64,000 nucleotides of DNA from Lytechinus pictus (lineage: Eukaryota > Echinodermata > Echinoidea > Temnopleuroida > Toxopneustidae): the NCBI RefSeq assembly GCF_037042905.1, contig NC_087245.1, forward strand, positions 26,288,501-26,352,500, read 5' to 3'. The position numbers and the translations under genes were made by a program. The notes beneath the pieces are model-generated. The model did no database searches. It saw only the letters and a program-made list of their open reading frames with translations, and was not told where the DNA came from. Each line of letters begins with the position of its first letter. Position 1 is the stretch's first letter. Positions 22,301 to 32,954 of the stretch are shown piece after piece.

Positions 22301-25300
22301 TTTTGGACAAACATGCATTTTAGATGTTGACGTTGTGGCTTTCCATAGTTGCGATTGATCGGATCAATCGTAACTCTTTGTAAGACGGGCCCCTGGAGTC
22401 CACCTAACTGACAAAGCAACCTATAGTTTGATTTGAAGATTTACCTTCTTCTGATAAGTCACTATCAGACAAGATGTTCTCCCAGACGCTGCACCGGTCA
22501 AGAAGTCTTGTGGTCTCGAATGATACCAAACTCTTGAAGTAGGGTACATCTTTCTCAGAGGGTGAGGTAGCTGTATTCTCAGGTTTACTGGCAATTGTAC
22601 GTAAAGATGAAATTAAGTTTACAATAGACCTATCCACAATTGCATTCTCTGCCTGAGCAGTACGAGATCATTCAAGATAAAACATCAAGGTGGTTTTCAT
22701 ATTCATTGACATATTAAAGCATTTGTGATTTGATGAATCCATATGTAGATGTAACTCTTTCTTAGTCAATTCTCTTGAGACAGGAAATTTTACTTCGGAT
22801 AGGTAACACGTCTTATATAATCTAGACCAAAAACTTGCTTTGAATTAGGTAACTATTCAACTTAAAGAAGGTGGACTTATTTAGAGTTGATTGTATTCCT
22901 TTTAAAATATTCTTTTAATCACATTCACTGAAGAGTAGCATAATCATTGGTATCTGACAGTAGCTAAAACGACAGTCAATCTGCCAAAAGTGGACAATAC
23001 AACAAACGATTTGGAAAGTTGATCACTGACATACTATTTTAGTTCTGATGACCGACATGCTATTCTAGTCTGGTCTATGCCATCTCTTTCTTTCTTAGAA
23101 TATGAATATCAAAGGATGCTTTGTAGGAAAACCTTACCCAACACCTTCATTTGAAAGTGTTAGTTCTCATCCTAAGGACAAATGGGAAAGGTCATTTGAG
23201 AAAACTTGATCATGAGCTAACTGCAAACTGGCTTTAGGTTGCGTGTTTAATTTCCTGTATTTTGAAATAGCTTGACTCGGTTTTCATATCTGGGATTCAG
23301 CACAGATATCACTGGAGTTTAGCTTACAGTATAAAATGTTGGTTAACAGACTGTTTGGCAGCTAAAATTTCAAAAGGGCTATTAACAAAAGGACACTGTT
23401 CTTCCAATATCAAATAAATTTTCACCTCTCTTCTGGTGCTATTGACATAGGCTCTACAGACATGATCTCCTCTCGGTCAACAGTTTCAACTTTTACTGAG
23501 TCTCCCGTTTCCATGGCAATCTCTTCCTGAGGCAGTGGTATCCTGAATGCACAAACAAAAAATTGATGAAGATGCAATTAAAAAAATATGGTGTCATATA
23601 CAAAAGGAATACATTGCAGAACGGTAAAAATAAAAAGGGAGAAAAAATACATTTAAGATAAGAAGTCATTAAATGTTGTGGCGTGAGTTTTTCACATTGA
23701 CAAGCGTTACAATACAATTAGAGTTGATGGAGTCATTCACTCACTATTTCTTTTGTATCTTATAATATCTGGGGATAACTCATGACAATAAAGAAGCTCT
23801 CCATTGAATAATATAAAGTTGCAGTAATGAGAATTTCAAATATTTCGGGTGAAGTCAAGCCATGTTTTACAATTGAGGCACAAACAGTGATGTTTTGATT
23901 TTTCTCTAAAAAGGGCTCTTGTAAATAATAGATATTTTATGAATAATATATAAAGATTATATCCTGAAATTGTCCTACCTCTTGTTTTCCTCAATCGCTT
24001 GCGTTTCTGTCGCTGGTCTCTTGCTTTCTTCAAGGTTTACAGGGTCACATGACTTTATTTCCATGGCAACATCTTCCTCCTCTGTGATGTTAGGTTGAGG
24101 AGGAATAAGCTCTCGTCCTGGCGTCTGTTCTAGTTTTCTCAGCGGCCTCAGTGAGTAAGGTGTTGAGCATCTGCGCTGAGATGGGGTGAGCTTCGTGTTC
24201 GACTTCACAGAAGGAAAGAGGAAAATGGACGCACTGGCAGGGCTGATCGGCGTGAAGGGGAGTTCTGGTACATCCATACGGAAAGTGAATCCACCTGGTT
24301 TACCAAATGTGTCAGTGAGCAGGGATGGCCCGCTCTTGGTCACTGTAAAGGTGGCTTCATCTGAAAGATAAATGGATTGATTTGATGACGAGGTAAAGAT
24401 TACACTCGGTAATGGCAGATAATTATTGTACATCAGTAGAAGAGTTCCCCATCCTGCATACTTGCAAATAAGCCAAATATTAGATAAAGTAAAACAAGGA
24501 AGGGGATAAAAAGGATCAACTGTGTGACATATGAAGAGAGGGCCAAATGCCATCATCTTTAAAAGGCCAAGTCAACCCCAATAAGGACAACTAGTGGAAA
24601 ATCCGAAAAGTATAAAGCTGAATTACCCCCCCCCCCCTACAGAAATCAAGGTAGGATAGTAAAATTGTCAAATATGCCTCACTAATTTCGATAAAACTTA
24701 AAAGCAATTTTAAAAATTGCAATCCTGAATCTCCATTTCTTATCGAATTTGTTTGCGCCAATGGTATTTGGTGTTGGCTTCCCTCAAGGAACTCACCTAT
24801 CTGTGCGGGTTCTACATCAACCTCTGCAGCAGTGTCCTCAACAATTGTATTCTCCTTCTCCTCCTCCTCCTTCAGTGGAGCCACTTTCTCGACCACTGGA
24901 GCTGCTCTCTTGGCCGCTGGAGTTGCTTTCTTTGCTGCTGGAGCAGTTTTCTTGCCAACTGGAGCAGTCTTCTCCTGCACCTTAGTCCCTCTGGTGGAGC
25001 GACCGTTCTGGGGAGGGGCTGGTTTAGACGCCAAACGAGTGGAGTGCCTGGTGGATGGGGCACGCTCAGAAGTGACTGATCTTGTGCCTGGCATCTTGGA
25101 TGGGGCTGGGGCTTTGGTCGTTGGAGGGGGAGGCCCTCTCCTACTTCTGGTAGATGGAGCAGGATCCTGAATAACATTTGAAGGAAGATTGAGCAGGGGT
25201 CGGCAAAGTGGTTAAAGAATTATTTCAAGTTGGGTCAGATCCTCCCAATAGTACATGTCACTAGTCCAATTTAGTACTCAATTATATGAGTGTGTCTGAT

Positions 25301-28000
25301 GTGGAGGATATTTAAATTTAAAGAGTCTTTTAGATCAATCTTTAAAGTATAGTGGTAGGTGGTGATCTCAAGAAACCATTACTCAGAAAAAAAATGCATA
25401 AATTATTTTTTGTCTTACAAAAACCAGACCTGTGCTTTAACTTTTGCATTTATTTGTACAAATGGTGATCTTTCCATGAACATATGAAGTTGTCATCATT
25501 GATTCAGTGAAATGGTAAGTCTCAAAGAAATTATACATTGCCAATATCCGTTCCTGTTGGTTAAAACAGAAACCTCATCAAAATGAAAAAAAAAGTCAGA
25601 AAATATCATAATTGGTACTAAGTTAGAACTGCTAGGTATTAATTACTTATCATAAAAAAGTATTCATTACTTACAGGTTTCTTGACAGGTGCACTCCTTG
25701 TTGATGACCTTGTAGTCCTTTGAGGAACCGGTGAAGGTTTGCTGATAGGTTTCTACAGTGGAAGACAATTAGATCTCAAGTTTAATAAGTCCTAGACATA
25801 TTTGCATAAGTCTGTGACGTCACACTATTCAAGTGGGGGGGGGGGGTGAGACAATAGATCATCCCTCCTCCCCCGGAACAGTAGGTTCACCAATTGGATT
25901 TACGCCAGTGGTAATAGATAATGTGGAGTTTTACGATCATGTACAATTTTTTTTTAATTCTTAAAAGTTCACCCTGACGAGTTGGTTCAAATAAAAGCAG
26001 AAAAATTTAAGAGAAGGTTTGGTGAAAATATGTCAAAGATTAACAGAGTTATGAGTTTTTATTTTTCTTACACGTTTTTTTTTGTGAGGTCGCAGACGGG
26101 CAGCTCCTTCCAAGAAGGTCATTAAAAAAAGTGATTTTATTCAAGAAGTGGATATCATATGACACATTTCATAACCCATTTTATAATATATTTTCATTCA
26201 TGTTCCATTAAAAAATGGAATTTATAGAATTTATATATTCCATGAAATGTGGGGGAGCTGCTTGCAGATGACCTGACATCATGACCATACAGATGAATTA
26301 CCCTATATCAAATATCTATTGGGACCACAAATACCTAATTAAATTAGATGAGAGATACAATTTCTATGCAAAATCACAAAATCTATCATGTGAAACACAT
26401 TTTTTCCTCAACATTATACTCTTTTAAAGCAGACACTTTCATACAACCTAGTAATGAATTCAAACAGTGATATGCACTTGGGGGATTCACCAAAAATTAA
26501 AAATGGGCTTTACTACTTACTGTTGCTGGCTTTGACTTTGATTTGGTAGATGACGGGTACAGAGTGGAAGCATCTTGGTGGGCGACATTCTTGGACACCC
26601 GAAATACCTTTCAAAAATTATTAATCAGATTCATTCATTCGCATTCTAGTAATTAAATTGCCAAATACTGAGAAATGAGAACAAAATAGATCCACAATTT
26701 TATTACATTTTTTTAACATCATAATTATGGACAACTCTACTTGATTATGTGTGTACAATTTATCAATTTGACAAAAGGGTCGTAACTCCCCAGCCCCAAA
26801 CATTCACATCCACTCTAAAAAATAATAGCAACATAAGTGCCAACTTTTCAAAATGAAAAGTATTACTGAAACAAAGAAAAAAAAAATCTTATTCTGGGGC
26901 AATTACACACATACCTTAAAAGAATCTGATTTTTGCTCAATTCTGCTACTTTGAATAATAAAATAAATCATTCAGGTGTGTGATAATGACAGTCAAACCG
27001 TAGTTCTCTGTGAATTTTATTCATACCTGAGATTTGGCTTTACTAGCCATCTGCTTTTTCTTCATCTCTTTTTCCTCTTTCCATTTCATCAGTTTTTCTC
27101 TCCTAGTCATCCCAGCGGGAGGTACGGCTGTCTTTCCAACAGGAGCTGGAGCGTGTTTTGAATGGTCTGAAGATGATTTATTGTGCACTCCATTACCTAT
27201 AGGTAAAATATTTCATATTTCATATCATGAAAAACAAAAGAAATAGTGAGTGGATGTTATCAATCCCCTCATTTGCATACCAACCACTATGTACTGTTTT
27301 GTGAAATTAAGCAAAATCTTAAAATGTCATAACTTCCTTATTTTGTATCCAATTTTGATAAAACTTTCATCAAAATTGTTATGCTTGTTGGATTTTTCTC
27401 TTTTTATTCAAATCAACTTTTTGTTGGTGTGAAGTCATCCATTAATAACAAATATCAGAATAAATAGTTTTAGGAAATAAACATTGAACCAATTTTTCCC
27501 CAAAATATATTTCAACATGAAGTAAAAACAAATCGAAACAAATTTCAAAAGAACTATTTCCCTCATAAAAAAAACACAGATGGAAAGTGTTTGTTTGAGT
27601 AACACTGACCCCCCCAAAAAAAAAAAATGAGATACATGTATTTCTCAACTTAACATTCATTCATGAATATAATCTTGAAAAAAAAATCAATCCTTATGGC
27701 CTGTACATGAGCATGTAAACCTTCAACAACTCTACACTACAGGATATAAGGAATCCAAAACAATCTTTGATTACTTTTTTTGGCTTTTGGAGGAGCAGCG
27801 ACCGGTGGTGGCATGGCCGTCTTTACTCCATCAACCTCCTTGACTGGAGAGAAGGCCAAATCTTCCATGCTTCCCATTACTCTATTATCCATGAAGCTCA
27901 TCCCTCTGATATTCCTCTGGTCAATCGAGCGTCTGTGGAGCCGGGCAAACTTGGCATCCACAGTGGAGCCCCTCTTCTTGAAGTAATCTGCTCTGTCCAT
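16374..28000 (-). CDS. DLGAP5: DLGAP5 / HURP, complete 13-exon gene
   Basis: Microtubule-binding spindle protein that stabilises kinetochore fibres in mitosis (known for the vertebrate family). Exons in order: 27775-28000, 27027-27196, 26521-26607, 25675-25752, 24797-25166, 23979-24360, 23426-23542, 22445-22629, 20015-20175, 19428-19526, 18817-19030, 16966-17285, 16374-16478. All phases fit, giving 837 residues (human about 846). Exon 2 has a basic KWKEEKEMKKKQ helix. Residues about 253-284 are Lys/Ala/Pro repeats. Exon 6 has FTFRMDVPELPFTPISPASA. Exons 8-10 form the GKAP-type core: VPYFKSLV, LIDQRFKQFLGLVKNCE, CSDLEGFWEMIYFQ. Exon 11 has KRIAARERLLAAKAAM and KIVFQGGFFKVESP. Exon 12 is a Ser-Pro tandem repeat. 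The exon 8 acceptor (GTGGATAG) is weak but is the only one I found that keeps the frame. If exon 12 is not spliced at AAAG|GTAAGA, it reads on to a stop at 16855. Confidence 0.93.
16966..17244 (-). repeat. DLGAP5: HURP exon 12: five 18-19-residue Ser-Pro repeats
   Basis: Residues about 711-803 consist of five units of the form M-x-S-P-x4-[RC]-S-P-A-L-x-K. The first three start MASPALATRSPALLKK, MASPAHITRSPALLKR and MASPASTMCSPALRK; the fourth and fifth are decayed (MSSPGSNHCSPALQK, MDAPVTNLCSPLRRR). Nine Ser-Pro dipeptides are present. SPLR fits the full CDK consensus; the others are S-P-x-x-K/R or minimal. The period at DNA level is 54-57 bp. In vertebrates the HURP C terminus is a target of mitotic kinases, so a phospho-regulatory role is plausible but inferred. 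Confidence 0.85.
17658..18664. mobile_element. hAT-type element in HURP intron 11
   Basis: Ends AGAGATGCCAAC and GTTGGCATCTCTG are inverted, and the 8-bp direct repeat ATCTGACC flanks it on both sides (17650-17657 and 18665-18672), as expected for hAT insertions. At 1,007 bp it is too short for a full transposase and keeps only an N-terminal zinc-finger frame. Subterminal GTGCGCGTAGCGCAC and GAGCGCGGAGCGCTC palindromes sit near the left end. Confidence 0.88.
17937..18272 (-). pseudogene. Transposase N-terminal fragment with BED/TTF-like zinc finger
   Basis: A 111-codon frame beginning MAENQQKKTKK. It contains YHAFCTICSVDVSVEHGG and DIRKHVGSKRHTDIAK, giving C-x2-C with a downstream H-x5-H, the layout of zinc fingers at the start of hAT transposases. 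A Ser/Thr linker and LLTYF follow, then a stop with no catalytic or dimerisation domain. It lies antisense-free, in the same strand as HURP, inside the hAT element. Confidence 0.7.
20367..20645. mobile_element. MITE in HURP intron 8, CAGGGCCCGTCTTACAAAG type
   Basis: The left arm CAGGGCCCGTCTTACAAAGA and then GATTGATCCGATCAATCG are inverted at the right, ending ACAAAGAGTTACGAT-inverse and GGGGCCCTG. The 279-bp element is intact and acts as the reference for the split copy beside it. The GATTGATCCGATCAATC core is itself palindromic. No target duplication could be assigned. Confidence 0.85.
21000..22284. mobile_element. Insertion inside the split MITE
   Basis: Short termini GGTATGT and ACATACC are inverted, and AATTTATA appears on both sides of the block, consistent with a target duplication of about 7-8 bp. 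The boundaries are secure to a few bases because the host MITE can be read across them. There is no coding frame. It contains a further element at 21739-22158. Confidence 0.75.
21739..22158. mobile_element. PIF/Harbinger-like MITE with 61-bp perfect TIRs
   Basis: AGGCCACCGCACACCTTACG begins the left arm, and the arms are exact inverses for 61 bp. TTA flanks both ends (21736-21738 and 22159-22161), the 3-bp target typical of PIF/Harbinger. It is GC-rich, 420 bp long, with repeated TGCGACT/AGTCGCA motifs. The perfect TIRs suggest a recent insertion. Innermost layer of a three-level nest. Confidence 0.88.
24797..25166 (-). other. DLGAP5: HURP exon 5: Lys/Ala/Pro-rich basic region
   Basis: Sub-feature of the HURP gene. 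After an Arg/Pro/Ser-rich start (APSTRSRRGPPPP) come about four 7-8-residue repeats, KTAPVGK, KTAPAAKK, ATPAAKR and AAPVVEK, then the acidic segment LKEEEEKEN. The composition resembles linker-histone tails; in HURP the N-terminal half binds microtubules, so an electrostatic role with tubulin is the likely reading. Confidence 0.75.
25825..25913. repeat. Transposon end fragment in a HURP intron
   Basis: A poly-G tract at about 25836, a CCTCCTCCCCC block, and at the right GGATTTACGCCAGTG, which equals the right terminus of the hAT-like element at 47480-48928. No matching left end is present, so this is a truncated copy. Confidence 0.5.
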
Positions 28001-28672
28001 TGTTCAAATTAGATCTACATGTAAAAGAGATTCATTAAAATATTACTTTTAAAATAAAAAGAAGTAATAACTGAGAAAACTATAGCGAAGATGAAGTCTG
28101 CCGTAGGACATGTTTCCAAAATCCATGAACAACGGACAAACCATGAAACATCCACCTTTTTCAGACCCCTTATTATGTGATGTTAAGAAATAGCGATAAA
28201 AAGCATTTTGGATGAAAAATGTGGTCATTTAGGTGAGAATATTGCACACACTTTTCTAGATTTCGTCATCATCAGATGACTTTGTATGGTATTTAAAAAA
28301 AAGGTGTAGACACTGTAAACTGAAAAATCTGCCGTTTGCAGGAGTTTTTATAAATTTTCAGATTTTTTTTAGTTAAAAAAATGTCATAAAATGATAAATA
28401 TGATGATCGGACTTCTTGCTTATCAGCAGACATCCTCTTAACCTTTTCATTATCTTTGCCATAATTTTCGACTTTTGCGGTCAAAATTTATTTTCAAATC
28501 TGTTTATTTGCTTGAATTGTTCTGTTGTTGTTTCTTTTTAATATGTTCTCTTTTAGGTTTGAATATTCCTTCTTTAAGCAAAAACAAAAAATTTTCAACC
28601 GAAGGTATGGGAGAGCATTTTTTTTTTTTAATCCTTTCATTGTGTGCTACAAAGTTTATGGTGCCTTTGAAC

Positions 28673-28870
28673 AGTGGCATACAGATGGGCGGTGGCTCGG
28701 GGTGCCCCCCCCCCCCCCAATAAAAAAAAAGTGGAAAGGAAAGATAGAAAGTGAAATATGATTTATTTTCTGAATATTATGTCAAAATCTATCACAAAAT
28801 TTGATATTTTAATTTAAAAAAGTGGAAATTTTTGCTTGCTCATTTTGCTTGCTCACAATAAACCCTTGAA
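28673..28870. repeat. Transposon end fragment, CAGTGGCATACAGATGGG type
   Basis: CAGTGGCATACAGATGGGCG, a poly-C tract, then an AT-rich stretch with TGCTTGCTCATTTTGCTTGC. The order matches sequence at 38.34-38.48 kb (GTGGCGTACAGACC, then GCTCGCTCGCTTCGCTCGCT), so both are copies of one family. Confidence 0.5.
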
Positions 28871-29167
28871 AATAGGATTCATGTTTTTAAAGGTACCATA
28901 ACATAATTCATTTCACATAATAAAAAGGATTTGAATTACAAGTTCTCCCAATTAATAATGAAAATCTTCTTGCTTGGGCTGACAAACAGTCTTCTTTCCT
29001 AGGCGCTTACTACTGGTGTTTCTAAGCGCACTGTGTACTGTTTATGGTTTGTACTTGGGATTAAAAGAAAAGAAGAAAAAAAAATGTGGCAGGGGAAAAT
29101 GACACAGCTAATGCAACTACATGCATACTTTTTGTTTTTAATCTTTGCCACTACTTTCTTAAACATG

Positions 29168-29288
29168 TTAAAGGGGAATCCAACCCAAATAAAAACTTGT
29201 TTTTTTAAGAAAAAGACAAATCAGACAAGTTGATATTTTTATCCTTCCCAATACAACATTTTATGGCCAAGGCTGGATTCCCCTTTAA
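29168..29288. mobile_element. Short MITE with TTAAAGGGGAATCCA ends
   Basis: TTAAAGGGGAATCCA at the left and TGGATTCCCCTTTAA at the right are exact inverses across 121 bp. The interior also has partial pairing of ACTTGT / ACAAGT segments. TTAA may be the target site. Confidence 0.8.
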
Positions 29289-29289
29289 T

Positions 29290-29756
29290 CTTTCTGGCCC
29301 AATCCTCTCTGTACTTTCTATCTAGATGATAGATCTATAATCTATATAAGACTATATCTCCTTAGTTTTATTTTTAATTACCCTTTCCCCTTACTCACCT
29401 TTTCTCTGTCTCCCTATGGCTATGCCGTCTTTAATCTTTATCCTTCCCCTTTTTTGTCTTTTCTAATACTTTTCATTCATGCTGCATGTACAATGTGCCT
29501 CATTGTGGTGGTTATAATTTATATACATGATAAATTGCGTACTTTAATCTTTATAATTAGGCCTATATTTACAAAAATACTTGAAAATTGAATCAACAAT
29601 TTATTCAATTTAGGCCTAGGCTAGGCCTATATGTATATCATTTCATGATTTTGAGTATTATTCTGTTATTGTAAATTGTACATATGTTTTTATTCAGCCT
29701 TTGGCTGCGAGGCATGTTTTAATAAATAAACCATTATTGAATTGAATTGAAAAAAA
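29290..29756 (+). repeat. Probable 3' end of a non-LTR retroelement
   Basis: TTCAGCCTTTGGCTGCGAGG, AATAAATAAACCATT and a terminal ATTGAATTGAATTGAA simple repeat resemble 3' tails of LINE-type elements; the dead LINE at 33-35.8 kb also ends in AATTGAATTAAG. No coding part is present here. Confidence 0.4.
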
Positions 29757-30067
29757 GGTGCGACGTGCGCACTGCGTAGATAGACATGCCCCGGCGTCAA
29801 CACAAAACACTACAAAATAATGTGCAATGTGGGACTAAAGAAAGGCGTCACAGTCACACAGACGCATCGCAGAAGTATTATAATTGTAAAAAACAGCCAT
29901 CTTAGTCATCTTCTACATCATCTATTTCTTTCTGAGAGGATAAATAATTCAAGCTACCTCTTACTGCAAACTCACCGGTCACCACGCTTTGATATCAAAC
30001 AATTCTTTTATTTATTCGATCGTCTGTCTGGATTAAAAAGGCAAAGCTCCAAAACCGAATTTGACAA

Positions 30068-30104
30068 TTCAAAATGTATGTGCTTCAATCTCACATCTGA
30101 TTGG
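30068..30104 (-). promoter_or_regulatory. Candidate HURP promoter: CCAAT box plus CHR-like TTTGAA
   Basis: On the minus strand ACCAATCAG (CCAAT core 30100-30104) lies about 27 bp upstream of TTTGAA (30068-30073). A CCAAT box close upstream of a CHR element (TTTGAA) is the usual layout of G2/M genes, a class that includes vertebrate HURP. A strong donor at 29976 would end a short 5' UTR exon. All of this is motif inference. Confidence 0.4.
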
Positions 30105-30879
30105 TTGTATCGGGATGCTTAGCTCCGCCCATAAGATCTGCCCACCGAACATAGAGGGCTTTAACACTTTTATGCAGTTTCATTAAAAAGCTCAAAAAAT
30201 TTACAAAAGACTAGATTATATTTCGTTTTTTTTCTCTTTGCTGATGATACCGCTGTTACATACTTACATTATCTCACAAAAAAAAATACACACCTATATC
30301 ATCAGCTAATCTTGAATTATGTAAATATCTTGGTTTCAGATCATAGCTCTCAACAATTATGAAAAAAAAATAATAAGTAGACTAGACCCAGATCCCCCTT
30401 GGGCCACTTCCATCGACGAGTGGATACCATGCGAAAATCATATGAAAATGATGACTATATCTTCTTATTTCTCTTCCTAAGCGCGATATGAAACTTGTCG
30501 ATATTTCATTCTGAAAAAGGGACAATTTTATTCTTAAATTAATATCTTATTTATTAATCTAATCAGCCTAATGCATGTGAGAGCGCGAAATCTGTTAATA
30601 TTATGGCCTGAAAACTGGACATTTAAAGCACTTGTATTTATGAATAAGATGCATGAGTTGATATATTTTCAACAATCAATGCGAGCGCAAATCGCGAGCC
30701 GAAATTTTAATATTCAGACCATAAAACAGAAAGTTTTACAGAGCACTTTTTAAAAATCAATTTGTAAATCTAACAAAATAATGAAATTTCGATTTTCGAG
30801 CTGAAATATGTTTTCTATGTTGACTTCAAATTTTGATATTTCAAGCTCCATATTGGTATGTAAATGACCTAACAGGTAA

Positions 30880-31107
30880 TGCGAGCACGAAGCGCGAGCG
30901 ATTTTTTTTTTATAGTGACATGAAAGATCTTAAATATTATTTTCCTAGTCTTCCCCTCATCTTATTCACTCGTCTTCCTCTTCTTGTGTTTCCCCTTCTT
31001 TTTTTCTCCTCTCTTTTCCCTTTTTTTTTTCTTTCTTCCCCCCTTTTTCTTTTTTTTTCTCGGTCAATAGGGGGGGGGGGGCCTCGGGCCCCCCCCTGGA
31101 TCCGCCT
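30880..31107. repeat. Transposon fragment with GC motif, CT-rich tract and poly-G end
   Basis: GCGAGCACGAAGCGCGAGCG at 30881-30900, a long CT-rich tract, then poly-G and CCCCCCCTGGATCCGCCTATG. The right boundary is clear because a TTAA-type MITE resumes at about 31118. The left end was not found. Confidence 0.5.
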
Positions 31108-31340
31108 ATGTAAGTGGGCTGATGATGTCACATCCCCACTTTCCTTTTTCTTATCTTATTACATGAAATCATAATTGTTTCATTTGTTCATAGATGTGTT
31201 AATGATGATGTTTCTCCATTATAATGAAATAAGTTTCAGCAATAAATAACTAATGTTGTCAAGGTTTACTGACGGTTAGTCTAACATCACTTGGTCTAAT
31301 CATCATATGGGCTATTTGGGCTAAACCCACTTAGTCCAAC

Positions 31341-32593
31341 CCAGAAGGAAAAAACCAGTAAGACCAGTAAGAATTTTTACTGGTTTCCAGTAGAATTTTA
31401 CTGGTTTCCAGTATATTTTTACTGGGCCAGTTGATTTTTAACTGGACCAGTAAAAATCAACTGGAGACCAGTTCAAACAATTGCATTCCAGTTAAAGCAA
31501 AGTAGTAATACCAGTTAAATTGTTTTTCATCAAACTGGTGTTACTGGTCCAATAAATGGTTTCCAGTAGATTTTTACTGGTTTCCAGTATATGTTTACTG
31601 GACCAGTTTATTTTTAACTGGACCAGTAAAAATCAACTGGAGACCAGTTCAAACAATTGCATTCCAGTTGAAGCAAAGTAGTAATACCAGTTAAATTGTT
31701 TTTCATCAAACTGGTGTTACTGGTCCAATAAATAATGACTTTATTTCAAGTCAGATCATTTGACGAATTATGGAAAATGAATCTTGCAATTCAGAGAAAG
31801 TTATTATCGTTATCATTGTTATCATCATTCTTCTTATAATTATCATAATTATTATTATTATGATTATTATGATCATTGTTGTTATCATTCTTATTACTGT
31901 TATCATTGTTATCGATATTGTAATTATTATTATTAATATTATCATAATTATCAAGTATTAACATTATCATTAAAATAATTATTTCCTTTAATTATGATAA
32001 AGATCAAAGCAAGATATATTCCTCTGATATAGTCAACTGGTCTAAAGTAATTCGAAATTGAACTGGTCAAGACCAGTAATACCAGTAATTCTGATGATGC
32101 TGATCACGTGGTTTCCCTCATTTCCTATTTTAAAAAGAAAAATCAGGATTTAGAATGGAATATCCTTGCAATGGCACTCATTTTTGTTTAAAAACTTTCC
32201 AAATAAGTGTGTGAACTAATTCACAATGGAAATATGTAATTTCATATATCACATTAAAAATAACAGCAGAAAGATTAATTTACTAACCATCTTTTCCATC
32301 ACATTTCACTGACCATGGTACATAACAAACCAAATGACCAGTAGAAAATACCAGTAAAAGACCAGCTGTGAAGACCAGTATGAAGACCAGTGAGACCTGT
32401 AACAAGCACCAGAAACAAAACCAGTATAAAATTCCAGTAATTCAAGACCAGTTTAATTTTTAACTGGACCAGTAAAATTTTAACTGGACCAGTATGACCA
32501 GTTAGACCAGTAAACCGATGTTCCAATTTCCAGAGTTACCAGTTAAAATTCTACTGGTCTAACTGGTCCAGTGGAACTGGTTTTTCCTTCTGG
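31341..32593. mobile_element. CCAGT/ACTGG-repeat element
   Basis: CCAGAAGGAAAAAACCAGT at the left is inverted at the right as ACTGGTTTTTCCTTCTGG. Between them ACCAGT/ACTGGT occurs dozens of times in both orientations, and a block of about 190 bp (from TTTCCAGTATATTTTTACTG to GTTACTGGTCCAATAAA) is duplicated in tandem at about 31400-31550 and 31580-31730. An ATT/ATC microsatellite lies inside at 31800-31965. Confidence 0.8.
31800..31965. repeat. ATT/ATC-rich microsatellite
   Basis: Imperfect trinucleotide run of ATT, ATC and GTT; the open frames seen across it are repetitive Ile/Met/Val strings, not genes. Confidence 0.9.
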
Positions 32594-32686
32594 GAATTCT
32601 CTTTTGGTCTGATGACCACTTGGTCTAATAGCCAATTAGTCCAATGACCACTTGGTCTAATAGCCAATTGGTCTAATGACCACTTG

Positions 32687-32844
32687 GGGCCCGTTTCATA
32701 AAGGATTTGCAACTGTTGTAACTTTGCCATTATGGCAACTACCATGGTAACCTTGATTCTGATTGGCTGATGAGCCCTGTTACCATGGTAGTTGCCATAA
32801 TGGCAAAGTTACAACAGTTGTAAGTCTTTTATGAAACGGGCCCC
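32687..32844. mobile_element. Near-perfect palindromic MITE, GGGCCCGTTTCATAAA type
   Basis: Arms of about 65 bp pair almost perfectly from GGGCCCGTTTCATAAAGGAT to the inverse at the right end. The inner arms contain CTACCATGGTAAC and GTTACCATGGTAG, and the centre is CTGATTGGCTGATG. It interrupts the TTGGTCTAAT minisatellite. Confidence 0.9.
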
Positions 32845-32954
32845 AGGTCTAATAGCCAATTGGTCTAATGCCCAGTTCGGCTAATTCTCACTTGGTCCAT
32901 TACTCAGTTGGTTTAGTGTGCAGTAGGCCTAATTTCCATTTCGGCTAATTTCCA

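Larger units (their letters stand above)
20826..22395. mobile_element. Second copy of the same MITE, split by an insertion
   Basis: The left part (20826-20999) and right part (22285-22395) together match the neighbouring 279-bp element in reverse orientation. For example, ATGTTGACGTTG and ACAAACATGCATTTTAGATG at the right correspond to the other copy's left arm. A 1,285-bp block sits between them. Confidence 0.85.
28014..29976 (-). other. Possible HURP 5' UTR intron
   Basis: On the minus strand CTTTTACATGTAG just before 28014 reads as an acceptor 14 bp ahead of the start codon. GACCG|GTGAGT at 29976 is a strong donor close to a candidate promoter. The intron would contain a repeat end, a MITE and LINE-like 3' sequence. 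Inferred from motifs only. Confidence 0.4.

Noticed and set aside
24749-25170. Plus-strand frames opposite HURP exon 5
   Set aside because: Shadows of the real minus-strand exon, which has good splice sites and family match.
31751-31961. Ile/Met-rich frames on both strands
   Set aside because: Translation of an ATT/ATC microsatellite.
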